Below, in pieces: positions 42,982-52,166 of a DNA stretch of 64,000 bases. Within the stretch, counting starts at the first letter, position 1; every line of letters starts with the position of its first letter. The stretch spans positions 1-64,000 of the forward strand of contig NZ_VUOB01000015.1 in the NCBI RefSeq assembly GCF_008386585.1. The letters run 5' to 3'. A program made the translations under genes and the position numbers. The notes below the pieces were generated by a model, which was not told the origin of the DNA, did not search any database, and saw only the letters and a list, made by a program, of their open reading frames with translations. The stretch comes from Solihabitans fulvus. GTDB taxonomy: Bacteria > Actinomycetota > Actinomycetes > Mycobacteriales > Pseudonocardiaceae.

Positions 42982-43755
42982 ATGTCGACAAATCGATTTG
43001 GCGCGCGCACGCTCGTCCGGGGCGGCGCCGTGCTCGCCGTCGCGGGCATCGCGGCCCTGCTCGCCGCCGGCACCGCATCCGCGCACGTCACCGCCCAGCC
43101 CGGCGAGGCGACCAAGGGCGGCTACGCGAAGATCACCCTCCGGGTGCCCAACGAGCGGCCCAACAACGGCACCGTCAAGCTCCAGGTGAACCTGCCAGCC
43201 GACCACCCGCTCGCCTCCGTCAGCACCAAGCCGGTGCCCGGCTGGAAGGCCGAGATCACCAAGGGCAAGCTCGACAAGCCGGTGAAGGTGCACAACACCG
43301 ACGTCACCGAGGCCGTCCGCAGCGTCACCTGGACCGCGGACGCCGGCGTCCGCATCGAACCGGGCCAGTTCAACGAGTTCGACATGTCGGTTGGCCCGCT
43401 GCCCGACGACACCGACAGGCTGGTGCTGCCGACCACGCAGACCTACGACAACGGCGAGGTCGTCGTGTGGGACGCGCCGCCGGTCGCCGATGGCGCTGCG
43501 GAGCCGGCGCACCCCGCGCCGACCGTGAAGCTGGTGGACAAGGCGGCAGGCGGCGACAGCCACTCGCACGACGCGGCCGCGCCCGCCGGTGACTCGCACG
43601 ACGCCTCGACCGGCACCGACAAGACCGCGCGGTGGCTCGGCGGCGCCGGGCTCGCCGTCGGCGCGCTCGGACTCGGCTTCGGCGCCGGCGCGGTGCTGCG
43701 CTCCCGCCGCACCGGTGCCGCGGCGCCGGCCGCCGACCGGGAGCCGTCGGCATGA
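42982..43755 (+). CDS. ycnI: YcnI-family copper-binding protein (DUF1775)
   Basis: A 257-residue exported protein. The signal peptide ends at ASA-HV, giving a mature N-terminal His, which is the copper ligand in B. subtilis YcnI. HVTAQPGEATKGGYAKITLRVPNE (quoted in part) and PGWKAEI are family blocks. A His-rich linker (HSHDAAAPAGDSHD, about 190-210) precedes a C-terminal membrane helix. AGGAG lies 12 bases upstream of ATG 42982. It forms an operon with copC and copD by ATGA overlap. Confidence 0.93.
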   Translation: MSTNRFGARTLVRGGAVLAVAGIAALLAAGTASAHVTAQPGEATKGGYAKITLRVPNERPNNGTVKLQVNLPADHPLASVSTKPVPGWKAEITKGKLDKPVKVHNTDVTEAVRSVTWTADAGVRIEPGQFNEFDMSVGPLPDDTDRLVLPTTQTYDNGEVVVWDAPPVADGAAEPAHPAPTVKLVDKAAGGDSHSHDAAAPAGDSHDASTGTDKTARWLGGAGLAVGALGLGFGAGAVLRSRRTGAAAPAADREPSA

Positions 43756-44309
43756 GGCGGCTGTCCGCCCTGCTCGGCGCCGGCCTGCTGACCGGGCTCG
43801 CGCTGCTCGGCCTCGCCACCCCGGCGCTCGCACACAACGTGCTGGTCAGCAGCGATCCCAAGGAGGGCTCGTCGCTGTCGGCCGGCCCGAGCCAGGTCAC
43901 GCTGACCTTCGACCAACCGGTGCAGGCCGGCTTCAACACGATCACGGTGATCGGCCCGGACAACACGCACTGGGAAGCCGGTGACGTCTCGGTCGCCGGC
44001 AACGTGGTGACCGCGCCGGTCCGGCCGCTCGGCCCGGCCGCCGACTACTCGGTCGGCTACCGGATCCTGTCGGCCGACGGGCACCCGGTGTACGGCTCGG
44101 TGAAGTTCAAGCTCACCACCGCCGGCACCGGCACCCCGGCCCCGCCGTCGGAGGCGAAGTCGACGACGCAGGCAGGCGGCACCGCCAACTCGGCTGGCAC
44201 CGACGGCGGCATGCCGGTGTGGCCGTGGATCGTCGGCGCGGTCGTGCTGCTCAGCGCGGGCCTGGTGTTCGCGCTGAAGGGCGGCAAGCAGGGGGACAGC
44301 CAGCGATGA
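43752..44309 (+). CDS. copC: CopC-domain copper resistance protein
   Basis: A 185-residue exported protein. Cleavage at ALA-HN leaves an N-terminal His, as in CopC. Blocks include NVLVSSDPKEGSSL, VTLTFDQPVQAGF, and YRILSADGHPVYGSVKF with the second His ligand. A C-terminal helix (about 155-176) anchors it. It delivers periplasmic copper to CopD. Both junctions (with ycnI and copD) are ATGA overlaps. Confidence 0.94.
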   Translation: MRRLSALLGAGLLTGLALLGLATPALAHNVLVSSDPKEGSSLSAGPSQVTLTFDQPVQAGFNTITVIGPDNTHWEAGDVSVAGNVVTAPVRPLGPAADYSVGYRILSADGHPVYGSVKFKLTTAGTGTPAPPSEAKSTTQAGGTANSAGTDGGMPVWPWIVGAVVLLSAGLVFALKGGKQGDSQR

Positions 44310-45325
44310 ACCCGAGTCGGACCGCCATCCCGACCAGGACCTACCTGGTCGGCGGCATCGCGCTCGGCGGAGTGGCCGGCGTGCTGCTCGGCCTCGCGCT
44401 GTCCACGGTCGCCCCGGTCGTCGGGGTCGTGGAGCCGGGGACGGCGGTCCGGCTCGGCATCCCGCTGGTGCGCGTGCTGCTCGACCTGACCGCGGTGGCC
44501 GTGGTCGGGCTGAGCCTGCTGCCCAAGCTGCTCGGCTTCGACCGGCCGAAACAGACCGAGCCGGTGCTGCTGGTCGCGCGGCCGGCCGCCGTGGTCGCCG
44601 CCGGGGTCTGGGCGATGAGCGCGCTGGTGGCCATCGTGCTCCAGGCCGCCGAGGTGCGGCCGGGCGAGACGGTCACCATGGGCGCGGTGCTCGACTACGT
44701 GCGGCAGGTCAGCGGCGGCCAGGGCCTGCTGGTCAGCGCGGTGTTCGCGCTGCTGTCGGCGGGGCTGGGGGTGCTCGCGGTGCGGCACGGCGAGTCGGTG
44801 CCCGCCGAGCTGCGGATCGTGGTCGCCATGTTCGGGCTGCTCCCGCTGCCGGTCACCGGGCACGCCTCGAACTGGAAGTACCACGACCTCACGATGGTCT
44901 CGATGGAGCTGCACGTGCTCAGCGCGACCGCGTGGACCGGCGGGCTGGCCGCGCTGATCGTGCTGGTGTCGCACCGCAGGGGCCTACTCGCGGCCGCGCT
45001 GCCGAAGTTCTCCAGGGTGGCCACGGTCTGCCTCGCGGTGGTCGCCGTGACCGGCCTGCTCAACGGGCTGATCGAGCTCGCGCTCAACCCCGTCGTGCAC
45101 CTGCCTGGCTCGCTGCTGAGCACCGGCTACGGCACGATCGTCGTCGCCAAGACGGTGTGTGTGGCGGTATTGGCGCTGCTGGGCGCGGCGATCCGCTGGC
45201 GGCTGCTGCCCGGCATCGCGCGGCACCGGCCGACCGCGATCGTCGGCTGGGCGGCGGCCGAGACGGCCGTGATGGGCGTGGCCTTCGGGCTCGCCGTGGT
45301 GCTCTCTCGGGCCCCGGTCTCCTGA
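44306..45325 (+). CDS. copD: CopD-domain copper import membrane protein
   Basis: A 339-residue membrane protein with eight or nine helices. The HASNWKYHDLTMVSMELHVLSATAWTGGLAAL block (quoted in part; about 195-220) has the conserved His residues for copper transfer. The stop codon lies in the first unit of a 15-bp tandem repeat. Known CopC/CopD pairs support copper uptake, here with YcnI. There is no CopA ATPase or CsoR in the window. Confidence 0.93.
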   Translation: MNPSRTAIPTRTYLVGGIALGGVAGVLLGLALSTVAPVVGVVEPGTAVRLGIPLVRVLLDLTAVAVVGLSLLPKLLGFDRPKQTEPVLLVARPAAVVAAGVWAMSALVAIVLQAAEVRPGETVTMGAVLDYVRQVSGGQGLLVSAVFALLSAGLGVLAVRHGESVPAELRIVVAMFGLLPLPVTGHASNWKYHDLTMVSMELHVLSATAWTGGLAALIVLVSHRRGLLAAALPKFSRVATVCLAVVAVTGLLNGLIELALNPVVHLPGSLLSTGYGTIVVAKTVCVAVLALLGAAIRWRLLPGIARHRPTAIVGWAAAETAVMGVAFGLAVVLSRAPVS

Positions 45326-45369
45326 GCCCCGGTTTCGCGAGCCCCGGTTTCCTGGGCCCGGTTTCCTGA
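45311..45369. repeat. Four-copy 15-bp tandem repeat at the copD 3' end
   Basis: Units of the form GCCCCGGTTTCCTGA start at about 45311, 45326, 45341 and 45356. The first unit contains the copD stop codon. Confidence 0.8.
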
Positions 45370-45410
45370 GCCCACCTGCAAAGACACTCCCACCGCCCAG
45401 GCAGGGTTTC
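45370..45410. repeat. Dispersed intergenic repeat, copy A
   Basis: GCCCACCTGCAAAGACACTC followed by CCACCGCCC and a GC-rich dyad. The same start occurs in copy B (46721), and copy C (54209) is similar. Confidence 0.55.
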
Positions 45411-45431
45411 GGCAAAGTCGGCTCGTGCTGG

Positions 45432-46560
45432 TCAGGCCGTGATCCCGAATAGCTGAGCGGTCGTGGCCAGTCCCCGGCCGTGTGTCGTAGCCCTTGGGCG
45501 ATGGTGGTGTGTCTGGCCAGTGGCAGGGCCGAGATCGCGAGGTTGCGCAGCGAGGCCATCACCCAGGGGTGCGTGGCCGGTGCGGTCCCGGGAGGCGTCT
45601 TCGCCGTGGGTGGCGTCCCGAACCCAGTGCGGGCGGTTCTCGATGTGCCAATGGGCGCGCAGGTAGTCGGCGATCCCAGCGGGATCGGCCTGCTCGGCGG
45701 GCAGGCTGGTGACGACGTAGCTGGTCCGGGTCGTTGTCGTGGTGTCGGGTGCGGTGGCGGGTGGTCCGGGCGGCCTGGCAGGTGGCGGGGAACCCCGGAT
45801 CGGCCGAGACGGGCAGTACCGCCAGGACGGGGTGTTCGGTGCGGCCGTGCCCGGCGTCAGTGCTGGTGTGGCTGGGAGTGTCGGCATGTCAGGCGGGCGG
45901 CCAGGCGGTGTTGGTTGGCCTTGACGGTGAATACGTGGTGCCCGCCGTGGGCGGTGCGGTGGTGGGCGTGGGCGCGGGTGGTGTGCAGGGCGTGGGCGAT
46001 CACCACCGTCCCGGCCAGGGGGCAGCGGGTCGGGCAAGGGGCTGTAGCCAGGCCATGTCGCTGGTGCCGATCGGCACGAGTCGTGAGGCCACCACGGTCG
46101 CGGTGTGGCGGGGTGATCGCGGCCAGCGGGTGGACGCCGGCGCCGCCGGTGCGGGGCACGGTGCCACGCGGGGTCTTGCCGTCCCACCGCGATCGCGACC
46201 GGCCCATCGGATGGGAGGTCGACGTGGCGGGGTCGGCGAGTTCGGGGTGGTGTGCCTGGTGGCGCGGCGGATCCAGGCACTGAGCACCGCGTCGAGGCGG
46301 TCGCCGTCCACCCGTTGCGGCACCCGGCGCGTCGTGGACTCGGTGGCGGGTGGCGCTGGCCGGTGCCCCGGGTCGCGGCGCACGTCGAGTTCGGCCAGCA
46401 CGGATTGGGCAAGGGTCGGCGGCCGATTCAGCGATCGCAGCCAGCGACCCCGGCCGCGACTGCCGAGGCGGCCAGGACCGGCACGCTGCCGATGCAGTGG
46501 CCGATCCCGATGGAGTGCCTGATCCCGCGACGGCGTCGTGGGTCGGGTACTACGGCTGGT
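45432..46560 (-). pseudogene. ISAs1-family transposase pseudogene
   Basis: Transposase fragments lie in order but in different frames. They are DPRRRRGIRHS (about 46545), TRRVPQRVDGDRLDAVLSAW (about 46330), DGKTPRGT (about 46185), a VVIAHALHTTRAH and VFTVKANQHRL segment (45890-46000), SYVVTSLPAEQADP with HWHIENRPHWVRDATHGEDAS (about 45620-45730), and MASLRNLAIS (about 45550). At least three frameshifts break it. The second catalytic Asp in the usual ADALHT is His, so it could not act even if read through. Copies A and B of an intergenic repeat flank it in direct orientation. Confidence 0.85.
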
Positions 46561-46720
46561 TAACGCCGCGGGTCAGCGATACCGCTGGGGTCCAGTGGGG
46601 GCAGTGTGGTCACCACGGTCGGGATGGGGGCCGGTGACACGGCGGGCACGACATCCTTGGCTGATCATGGGCTTCGACAACCACATGACCAACACAGGGG
46701 CCGTGCCTGCTCCGCACCAG

Positions 46721-46778
46721 GCCCACCTGTAAAGACACCCCCACCCACCTCGGGGGCGGCCCCTGGCCAGTCTAGTTG
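46721..46778. repeat. Dispersed intergenic repeat, copy B
   Basis: GCCCACCTGTAAAGACACCC then CCACCCACCTCGGGGGCGGC and CCTGGCCAGTCTAG. It shares its first half with copy A and its second half with copy C. Confidence 0.6.
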
Positions 46779-46887
46779 GCGGGCTTGGGGGCGGGGGTTG
46801 AGTGGGGCTTGGGTGTGGATGGGTTGGGCTGTTGTGGATAACTCACTGGATAGCTCGGGGCGCCGGGGTCTAGCGCCGCGTCGAGGT

Positions 46888-47190
46888 CTAGCGCTCCTGG
46901 CCGAGGACGCCGGTCGGGTCCTGGCGGAGCCTGGTGAGCTTGTCCATGGTGGCCTGGCCGCGTCGATCCAGCTCGCGGCCGTCGATCCAGCCTGCCGCGT
47001 AGTAGCGGTAGTTCTGGGCCAGCTCGACGAGTTCGGCCAGATAGTCCGCCGACCTGCGGCGACGCTCCTCGGAGAAGCCGACCAGCAGCGGAAGCTGGGT
47101 ATCCACCACCTCGTCGAGCAGCTGGGCGGAACGCAACGCGCGTCGCGCGCGCCACCGACGAAGGCCCAGCCGCGCCCCGAAATCGCTCAC
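46888..47190 (-). CDS. Hypothetical protein, 100 aa
   Basis: A 100-residue soluble, charged protein starting at GTG 47190. It is Arg-rich (LGLRRWRARRALRSAQLLDEVVD), with a helical section ERRRRSADYLAELVELAQNYRYY and WIDGRELDRRGQATMDKLTRL. It has no recognisable domain. It lies downstream of the XRE-TPR regulator on the same strand with a 226-bp gap, so co-transcription is uncertain. Confidence 0.6.
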   Translation of the reverse strand: MSDFGARLGLRRWRARRALRSAQLLDEVVDTQLPLLVGFSEERRRRSADYLAELVELAQNYRYYAAGWIDGRELDRRGQATMDKLTRLRQDPTGVLGQER

Positions 47191-47416
47191 CGTGACAGCC
47201 CACCTCGCCGTCTGCCAGACGCCCCCCGACCGGGGCTCACCGACGGCGCCCTGCACGATTGCAGATTTTCGGGCCGTCGATGCTGCATTCGTTCCGAGGA
47301 GCGAGAGTGTTACGGGGTCGCGGGCACGAATCTCGCGCGCGACGCCTCGACACCATCCCATCGGGTGACTGCGACGCGCGACTCATGGGCGGGCCGGCGG
47401 CGGCCGGCGCGGACCG

Positions 47417-48790
47417 TCACGCGGCCGAGATGAACTTCGCCAGACGGTCGGACAGCTCGCGGGCGTCCGGGTTGTTCCTGCGCTTGTCGGCTTCCTTCTT
47501 CAGCGGCTTCATCCGGTCCCTGGTGCGCACGGACTTGAGGCTCTCGGACAGGTCGACGGCGTGGCTGCCGACCTTGGCAGCGTGGTCGAGGTCGCCCTCG
47601 AGCATGTGGTTGATGGACAGCGCGGTGAGGTTGAACGACCGGTTGCGGGCCATGTCCTCGCCCCAGCTGTTGATCGCCTTGGTCAGCGCCGGCACCGCGA
47701 ACCGCGTGTACTTCGGGTCGACGGTCTGCGCCAGCTCGGTGTGCACGGTGCCGACGATCGCCGAGAGGTCGACCTCGTCGAAGAACTTCGCCCACGCGGG
47801 CGCCTCGGCGACGTTGGCCCTGGAGAACTCGTCCCGCGCCCTGCCAAGCAGCTTGAGCGCCTGGTCGTCGGTGCCCATCTTCGCGTAGGCCCAGGCCTCG
47901 TTCGCGCACAGGATGCCGACCGCGAGCTCCGAACCGGAGTCCTGCGCGGCCAACTGGCCGAGCTGGAACACCTTCAGCGCGTCGTCCGGCGCGTCCTGGT
48001 GCAGGTAGACGCGGCCCATCCGGTACAGGATGTTGGCGACGAGGCCGTCGTTCTTGCCCTGCTTGGCCAGTTCGAGCGCCCGGCCGAAGTGGTTGCGGGC
48101 CGAGTCGACCAACCCGGTGTCGAACGACGTCCAGCCTGCCAGGTTGTGCAGGTCGGCGAGCGCGACGTAGAGACGGTCCCTGACGACGTCCGTCGCGCTG
48201 GCGCCGAGCATCTGCTGGCCCCAGGAGAGCTGGGCCACCACGGCGTCGCGGCAGGAGCCGCCGCCGTACTGGTAGTCGAGGGCGCGGAGAGCCCGAGTCG
48301 CGGCCTCCACCTGCCGGACGTCCGTCATGCCGATCCGTCCAGGAGCCGGAGTCTGGGTGGGATGGGTGACCCACGACCCGGAGTCCGCACCGAGCACAGC
48401 GGCGCCCACCGTCACGGCTGCCGCGTGCGCGAGGAACTTCCGACGCTTCACCGACTCTTCCTCCTCAGCTTTGGAGTCGTCCACTGACGCGGCGACCCGT
48501 ACTGCTGTGGCCTCGTCGTAGGCGAGACCCATGTATCCACGTGGGACACCCAGGCCGTGGGCGATCCTCGTCAGCACGTCGTAGGCCATGACCTGACGAC
48601 CCTTGAGGATCTCCGAGACCTCGGACTGTGACTGCCCCGTCAGCGCCGCTATCTGGCGCTGGGACACGCCCTGTCGGCGAAGCAGGCGGTACACCGAGCT
48701 GATGTCCCTGCTCGCCAGCGCGTCCCGCATCTCCTGCTGGTCCCAGACTTCGGGCGTAACAGGCGAGCTTTGGGAACCGATGGTGTTCAA
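47417..48790 (-). CDS. XRE-family regulator with TPR C terminus
   Basis: A 457-residue regulator. The helix-turn-helix (about 31-95) is VSQRQIAALTGQSQSEVSEI with DVLTRIAHGLGVPRGYMGLA. A KRRKFLAHAAAVTVGAAVLG segment (about 115-134) and about 300 residues of tetratricopeptide-like helices (repeated ALELAKQGKNDGLVANILYRMG-type units) follow. Streptomyces NsdA-like developmental regulators share this organisation. The large C-terminal part probably binds a ligand or partner. It is divergent from two small genes (49008 and 49342). Confidence 0.88.
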   Translation of the reverse strand: MNTIGSQSSPVTPEVWDQQEMRDALASRDISSVYRLLRRQGVSQRQIAALTGQSQSEVSEILKGRQVMAYDVLTRIAHGLGVPRGYMGLAYDEATAVRVAASVDDSKAEEEESVKRRKFLAHAAAVTVGAAVLGADSGSWVTHPTQTPAPGRIGMTDVRQVEAATRALRALDYQYGGGSCRDAVVAQLSWGQQMLGASATDVVRDRLYVALADLHNLAGWTSFDTGLVDSARNHFGRALELAKQGKNDGLVANILYRMGRVYLHQDAPDDALKVFQLGQLAAQDSGSELAVGILCANEAWAYAKMGTDDQALKLLGRARDEFSRANVAEAPAWAKFFDEVDLSAIVGTVHTELAQTVDPKYTRFAVPALTKAINSWGEDMARNRSFNLTALSINHMLEGDLDHAAKVGSHAVDLSESLKSVRTRDRMKPLKKEADKRRNNPDARELSDRLAKFISAA

Positions 48791-49007
48791 TTGCGCCCCC
48801 TCACAGTCCGTATGGGCGTCAACCGCAGAGTAAGGGCACTCCGCACGCCCGAGAAGCCTTCTTCGGCGAGGCTGATCGGCCCTGCCGAAGTCCTATGACC
48901 GCTTATCGTGGAACTGCCACCGATCAGCGCTATGACGCCCCAATCCACTCCGAATCATCGCAATCTAGGTTCTCGTAAGCGAGTGACCACGGAGAGGAAC
49001 CACCATC

Positions 49008-49328
49008 GTGGACCTGATCGAGCGGGCGGTGACCACCAGTTCGGGTGGGACTGTCGATGCCGCGACGTCCTCTCCGACCGCTGTGTCATCAGCCCTGCCG
49101 GGCCAGTCGGACTCCGACTTCGCCTGGCACGGGTCTACCGGGCAGCGCCGCTGGTGGCGGATTCGCTGTAGTGACGTGGTTGACCGGGACCGCTGCCTCA
49201 CCGTGCTCGTCGATCGGGACACGGTCGTGGTGGTCGGCCCACCTGGGGAAACCGCGGTCCTGTCCGCCGGCCAGCTCGGCGAGCTCAGGACCGCACTACG
49301 TGAAGCCGCCGAGCAGGCGGAAAGGTGA
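49008..49328 (+). CDS. Small hypothetical protein, 106 aa
   Basis: A 106-residue protein starting at GTG 49008, with a Ser/Thr-rich N terminus (about 8-35) and a compact domain: FAWHGSTGQRRWWRIRC, CLTVLVDRDTVVVVGPP and a C-terminal helix LSAGQLGELRTALREAAEQ. The strand-strand-helix end is loosely reminiscent of DUF397 proteins that work with XRE regulators, but I do not claim membership. It is divergent from the XRE-TPR regulator and followed 13 bp later by a zinc-finger-like gene. Confidence 0.65.
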   Translation: MDLIERAVTTSSGGTVDAATSSPTAVSSALPGQSDSDFAWHGSTGQRRWWRIRCSDVVDRDRCLTVLVDRDTVVVVGPPGETAVLSAGQLGELRTALREAAEQAER

Positions 49329-49341
49329 CGGTGACGTTTCG

Positions 49342-49701
49342 GTGGACGAGATCCTCGGACAAGTTCTTCGCAACGCGGTGTGGGAACGGCTCGACCTGCT
49401 CTCCGAGCTGGCCAGCCGGGCTGACGCACCGTCCCTGCTGTCCGTCGCACGCTCGGAGCTGCCTCGGCTGACCGAGGGCTGGCGGGCGCTGCTGGCCGCG
49501 CACGAGCCGGACGAGCGGGGCAACTGCCCCGAGTGCTCCAGCAGGTGGCGGCAGCAGAAGTCCCCGTGCTCGGTCTGGCGCGCGGCCTACGAACACCTGG
49601 TGGCCGGCGGGCTCGCGCCCCGTCCACCTCGGCACCTGAGGTCGGCGCCGCCGACCCCGGAGCCGATCCGCAGTCGCCGCGCCGTCGCCGGCGCGCACTG
49701 A
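49342..49701 (+). CDS. Small protein with Cys-rich, probably zinc-binding, motif
   Basis: A 119-residue protein from GTG 49342 (VDEILGQVLRNAVWERL). It has a helical N terminus and a Cys cluster HEPDERGNCPECSSRWRQQ with KSPCSVWRAAYEHL (about 58-92). The spaced His/Cys residues suggest one zinc site. Proteins with this CPEC/PCSVW signature are, to my recollection, typical of Pseudonocardiaceae loci with XRE regulators. The pairing with the 106-aa gene and the XRE-TPR gene supports a regulatory module; this is inferred. Confidence 0.65.
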   Translation: MDEILGQVLRNAVWERLDLLSELASRADAPSLLSVARSELPRLTEGWRALLAAHEPDERGNCPECSSRWRQQKSPCSVWRAAYEHLVAGGLAPRPPRHLRSAPPTPEPIRSRRAVAGAH

Positions 49702-49987
49702 GACGGGCGGACCCCGACCTCTCGTTCCCCCGACACGGACGAGGTCGAGCTAACGCCTACTGACCGGCGGGCCGAGGTGCCCGAACCCCCGACCGCGACA
49801 CCTCGGGCCGTCGGTCAGGCCACACAACCGCTCCACCACAGACTTCCGCGGGCCGGTGCTGCGCACCCTCCCTCCCCGACCGGTATCGGTCCGCGGATTC
49901 CAACCCGGCGTCGGCGCCTGTACCCCCGAGCGGGCGTCGACGCCGTTCCACGTTCCGTGAGACGCGGCGGGAACCGGACCTGGACCG

Positions 49988-50797
49988 CTAGCCGGCGTTC
50001 GGGCCGAAGCGCCCCGAGCCGGTTCGCCAGGTGAGCCACTCCGTGAGGCGGGGCGCGAATCGCGCGCTGAGCTCGAAGGCCCGCAGCTGCCAGGGGAACA
50101 TGACCTCGCGCCGCTCCCGGGCGACGGCGTCGACGATGCGCGCGGCGACCTGTTCCGGTGTCGAGGTGGGGATCAGCGCGGCGATCTTCGGGATGCGCTG
50201 CTCGGCACCGGGGTTGTTGACGAAGTACTCGCTGCTCACCTTGCCTGGCACGACCTCGCTGACGCCGACGCCGCTGCCCCGCAGGTCCAGCCGGAGCGCG
50301 GTGGTGAGCCCGCGCAGCCCGCCGCGCGCGCCCGCGTAGCCGGTGGCGCCTGGCCAGCAGAGCCGGGAAACCGGCGAGTTGACGGTGACCAGCCAGCCGC
50401 TGCCCCTGCGTCGCATGTCGGGCACGAACTCCCTGGTCAGCAGCAGGGCGGCGAGGTAGGGCACCGCGGTCATCGCGAGCAGTTCCTCGACGGGGGTCTC
50501 CTCAAGGAACAGGAACCGCCCGACCCCGGCGTTGTTGACCAGCACGTCGGGCACGCCGACCTGCTCGCGGACGCGCTCGGCCAGCGGGCCGATCTGGTCG
50601 CCGTCCGCGAGGTCGGCGGGGAACGCGGTAGCCCTGCCACCGATCGCGGCGATCCGTTCGGCGCGCGCGGACAGCGCTTCGGCGTCCCGCGCCACCAGCA
50701 GCACGTGCGCGCCGCGCGCGGCGAACGCCTCGGCGGTCGCCGCGCCGATCCCCTTGGACGCCCCGGTGATCAGCACCAACTTGTCGGCCAGCTGCAA
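49988..50797 (-). CDS. Short-chain dehydrogenase with altered active site
   Basis: A 269-residue SDR. The cofactor motif is TGASKGIGAAT (11-21) with NNAGVGRFLF at about 88-97. The active site reads NSPVSRLCWPGATGYAGARGG, so Ser and Tyr are present but the usual Lys of YxxxK is Arg (YAGAR). It may therefore be slow or altered. TTG 50797 has GAGGAG upstream. It lies 73 bp downstream of an MFS gene on the same strand, in the beta-glucosidase operon region. Confidence 0.82.
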   Translation of the reverse strand: MQLADKLVLITGASKGIGAATAEAFAARGAHVLLVARDAEALSARAERIAAIGGRATAFPADLADGDQIGPLAERVREQVGVPDVLVNNAGVGRFLFLEETPVEELLAMTAVPYLAALLLTREFVPDMRRRGSGWLVTVNSPVSRLCWPGATGYAGARGGLRGLTTALRLDLRGSGVGVSEVVPGKVSSEYFVNNPGAEQRIPKIAALIPTSTPEQVAARIVDAVARERREVMFPWQLRAFELSARFAPRLTEWLTWRTGSGRFGPNAG

Positions 50798-50870
50798 GGT
50801 CGGGCAACTCCTCGTGTCGTGAACGGGTGGAACCGGACGGGTGGAACCGGGCGGTCAGGACACCGAGCGG

Positions 50871-52166
50871 TCAGGACACCGAGCGGACCTTGGTGACCAG
50901 GGCCCCCGCGGCGAGGGTGGCCAGCGCCGACACGGCGAACAGGCCACGGTAGCCGCCGAGGTAGGCGAGCACGCCCGTGGTCAGCAGCGGGGCGATGACC
51001 TGCGGCAGCGAGTTGGCGATGTTGACGACCCCGAGGTCCTTGGCCCGGTCGGCCGCGGCCGGCAGCACCTGGGTGAGCAGGGCGAGGGCCACCGCCCAGT
51101 AAGCGCCGAAGCCGACGCCGAGCAGCGGCGCGGCCACCAGCGCGGCCGGCCAGGTCGGCCAGACCACCAGGAGCACGGCGGCGAGCGCCATCACGGCGGA
51201 GGACAGCAGCACGTAGGGCTTGCGGCGGCCGGACCGGTCGGACAGCCAGCCGACGCCGAGCGCGCCGACCGTCAGCGCGGCGCCGTAGAGCGCCATCATG
51301 ATCAGCAGGCCGGTGTCCGGGTCGGGGTAGTGCACCGCGTCCTTGAGGAAGAACAGCAGGTAGAGCGTGCCGAACGCGTTGCCGAGGTTGATCATGAAGT
51401 GGCAGCCCCACGCCCAGGCGAAGTCGGGGTGCTCGCGCGGGGAGATCCACAGGTTGGCCACCACCTCCCTGACCCGCCTGCCAGGCCGGAACGCCGCGCC
51501 CCTGGCCCGGGAGCGAACCCGGCGAGGCAGCGGCGCGTCCCTGGTGAACAGGACGAACGCGAGCGCGACGAGCACCACCAGCACGGCGCAGGCCGCGTAG
51601 CCGCCGGGCAGGCTGGTGACGACGACCGTCACCACCAGCGCGCCGAGCACGGTCCCGAGCATCTGGCTGATGCCGATGAACCCGCCGACCTTGGCCCGCT
51701 GGCTGACCGGCACCCGGTCGGGGACCGCCGAGGTGAGGCTCGCCAGCATGCCGTTCAGTCCGGCCTGCACCAAGCACCAGCCGATCGTCATCACGGTGAT
51801 GTTCGGGGCCTGGGAGAGCAGCAGCAGGCCGACCGCGCCGAGCAGTGCGCCGGCTACGGTCCACGGGTGCCGGCGACCGAACCGGGAGGTGGTCCGGTCC
51901 GAGAGCAGTCCGATGGTCGGGTTGGCGATCACCGAGACGGCCGCGCCGATGCCGGTGACCAGGCCGAACACGGCCTCCTTGTGCCCAGCGGCGAGCAGCT
52001 CGGCCTGCTTGGGCAGCAGCACCTGGATGGGCGCGTAGATACCGAGCCACAGCCCGAGGTTGGCCAGGAACAGCAGCGTGGTCCAGGTCCCTCTGACCGG
52101 GACGACCGGTTCGGCCAGCGCCTCGGGCAGGGTGGCGGCCTGGCCGGTCTCTGCCGCGCTACTCAC
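50871..52166 (-). CDS. MFS transporter, probably for a glucoside or disaccharide
   Basis: A 431-residue major facilitator protein with 12 helices. Motif A is in GLLSDRTTSRFGRRHPW, repeated in the second half as VGWLSDRSGRRKPYV. The sequence is close in pattern to actinobacterial sugar MFS carriers (SLC45-like) that accompany beta-glucosidases. GTG 52166 overlaps the glucosidase stop by 8 bp. Uptake of cellobiose or aryl glucosides is the inferred role. Confidence 0.85.
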   Translation of the reverse strand: MSSAAETGQAATLPEALAEPVVPVRGTWTTLLFLANLGLWLGIYAPIQVLLPKQAELLAAGHKEAVFGLVTGIGAAVSVIANPTIGLLSDRTTSRFGRRHPWTVAGALLGAVGLLLLSQAPNITVMTIGWCLVQAGLNGMLASLTSAVPDRVPVSQRAKVGGFIGISQMLGTVLGALVVTVVVTSLPGGYAACAVLVVLVALAFVLFTRDAPLPRRVRSRARGAAFRPGRRVREVVANLWISPREHPDFAWAWGCHFMINLGNAFGTLYLLFFLKDAVHYPDPDTGLLIMMALYGAALTVGALGVGWLSDRSGRRKPYVLLSSAVMALAAVLLVVWPTWPAALVAAPLLGVGFGAYWAVALALLTQVLPAAADRAKDLGVVNIANSLPQVIAPLLTTGVLAYLGGYRGLFAVSALATLAAGALVTKVRSVS

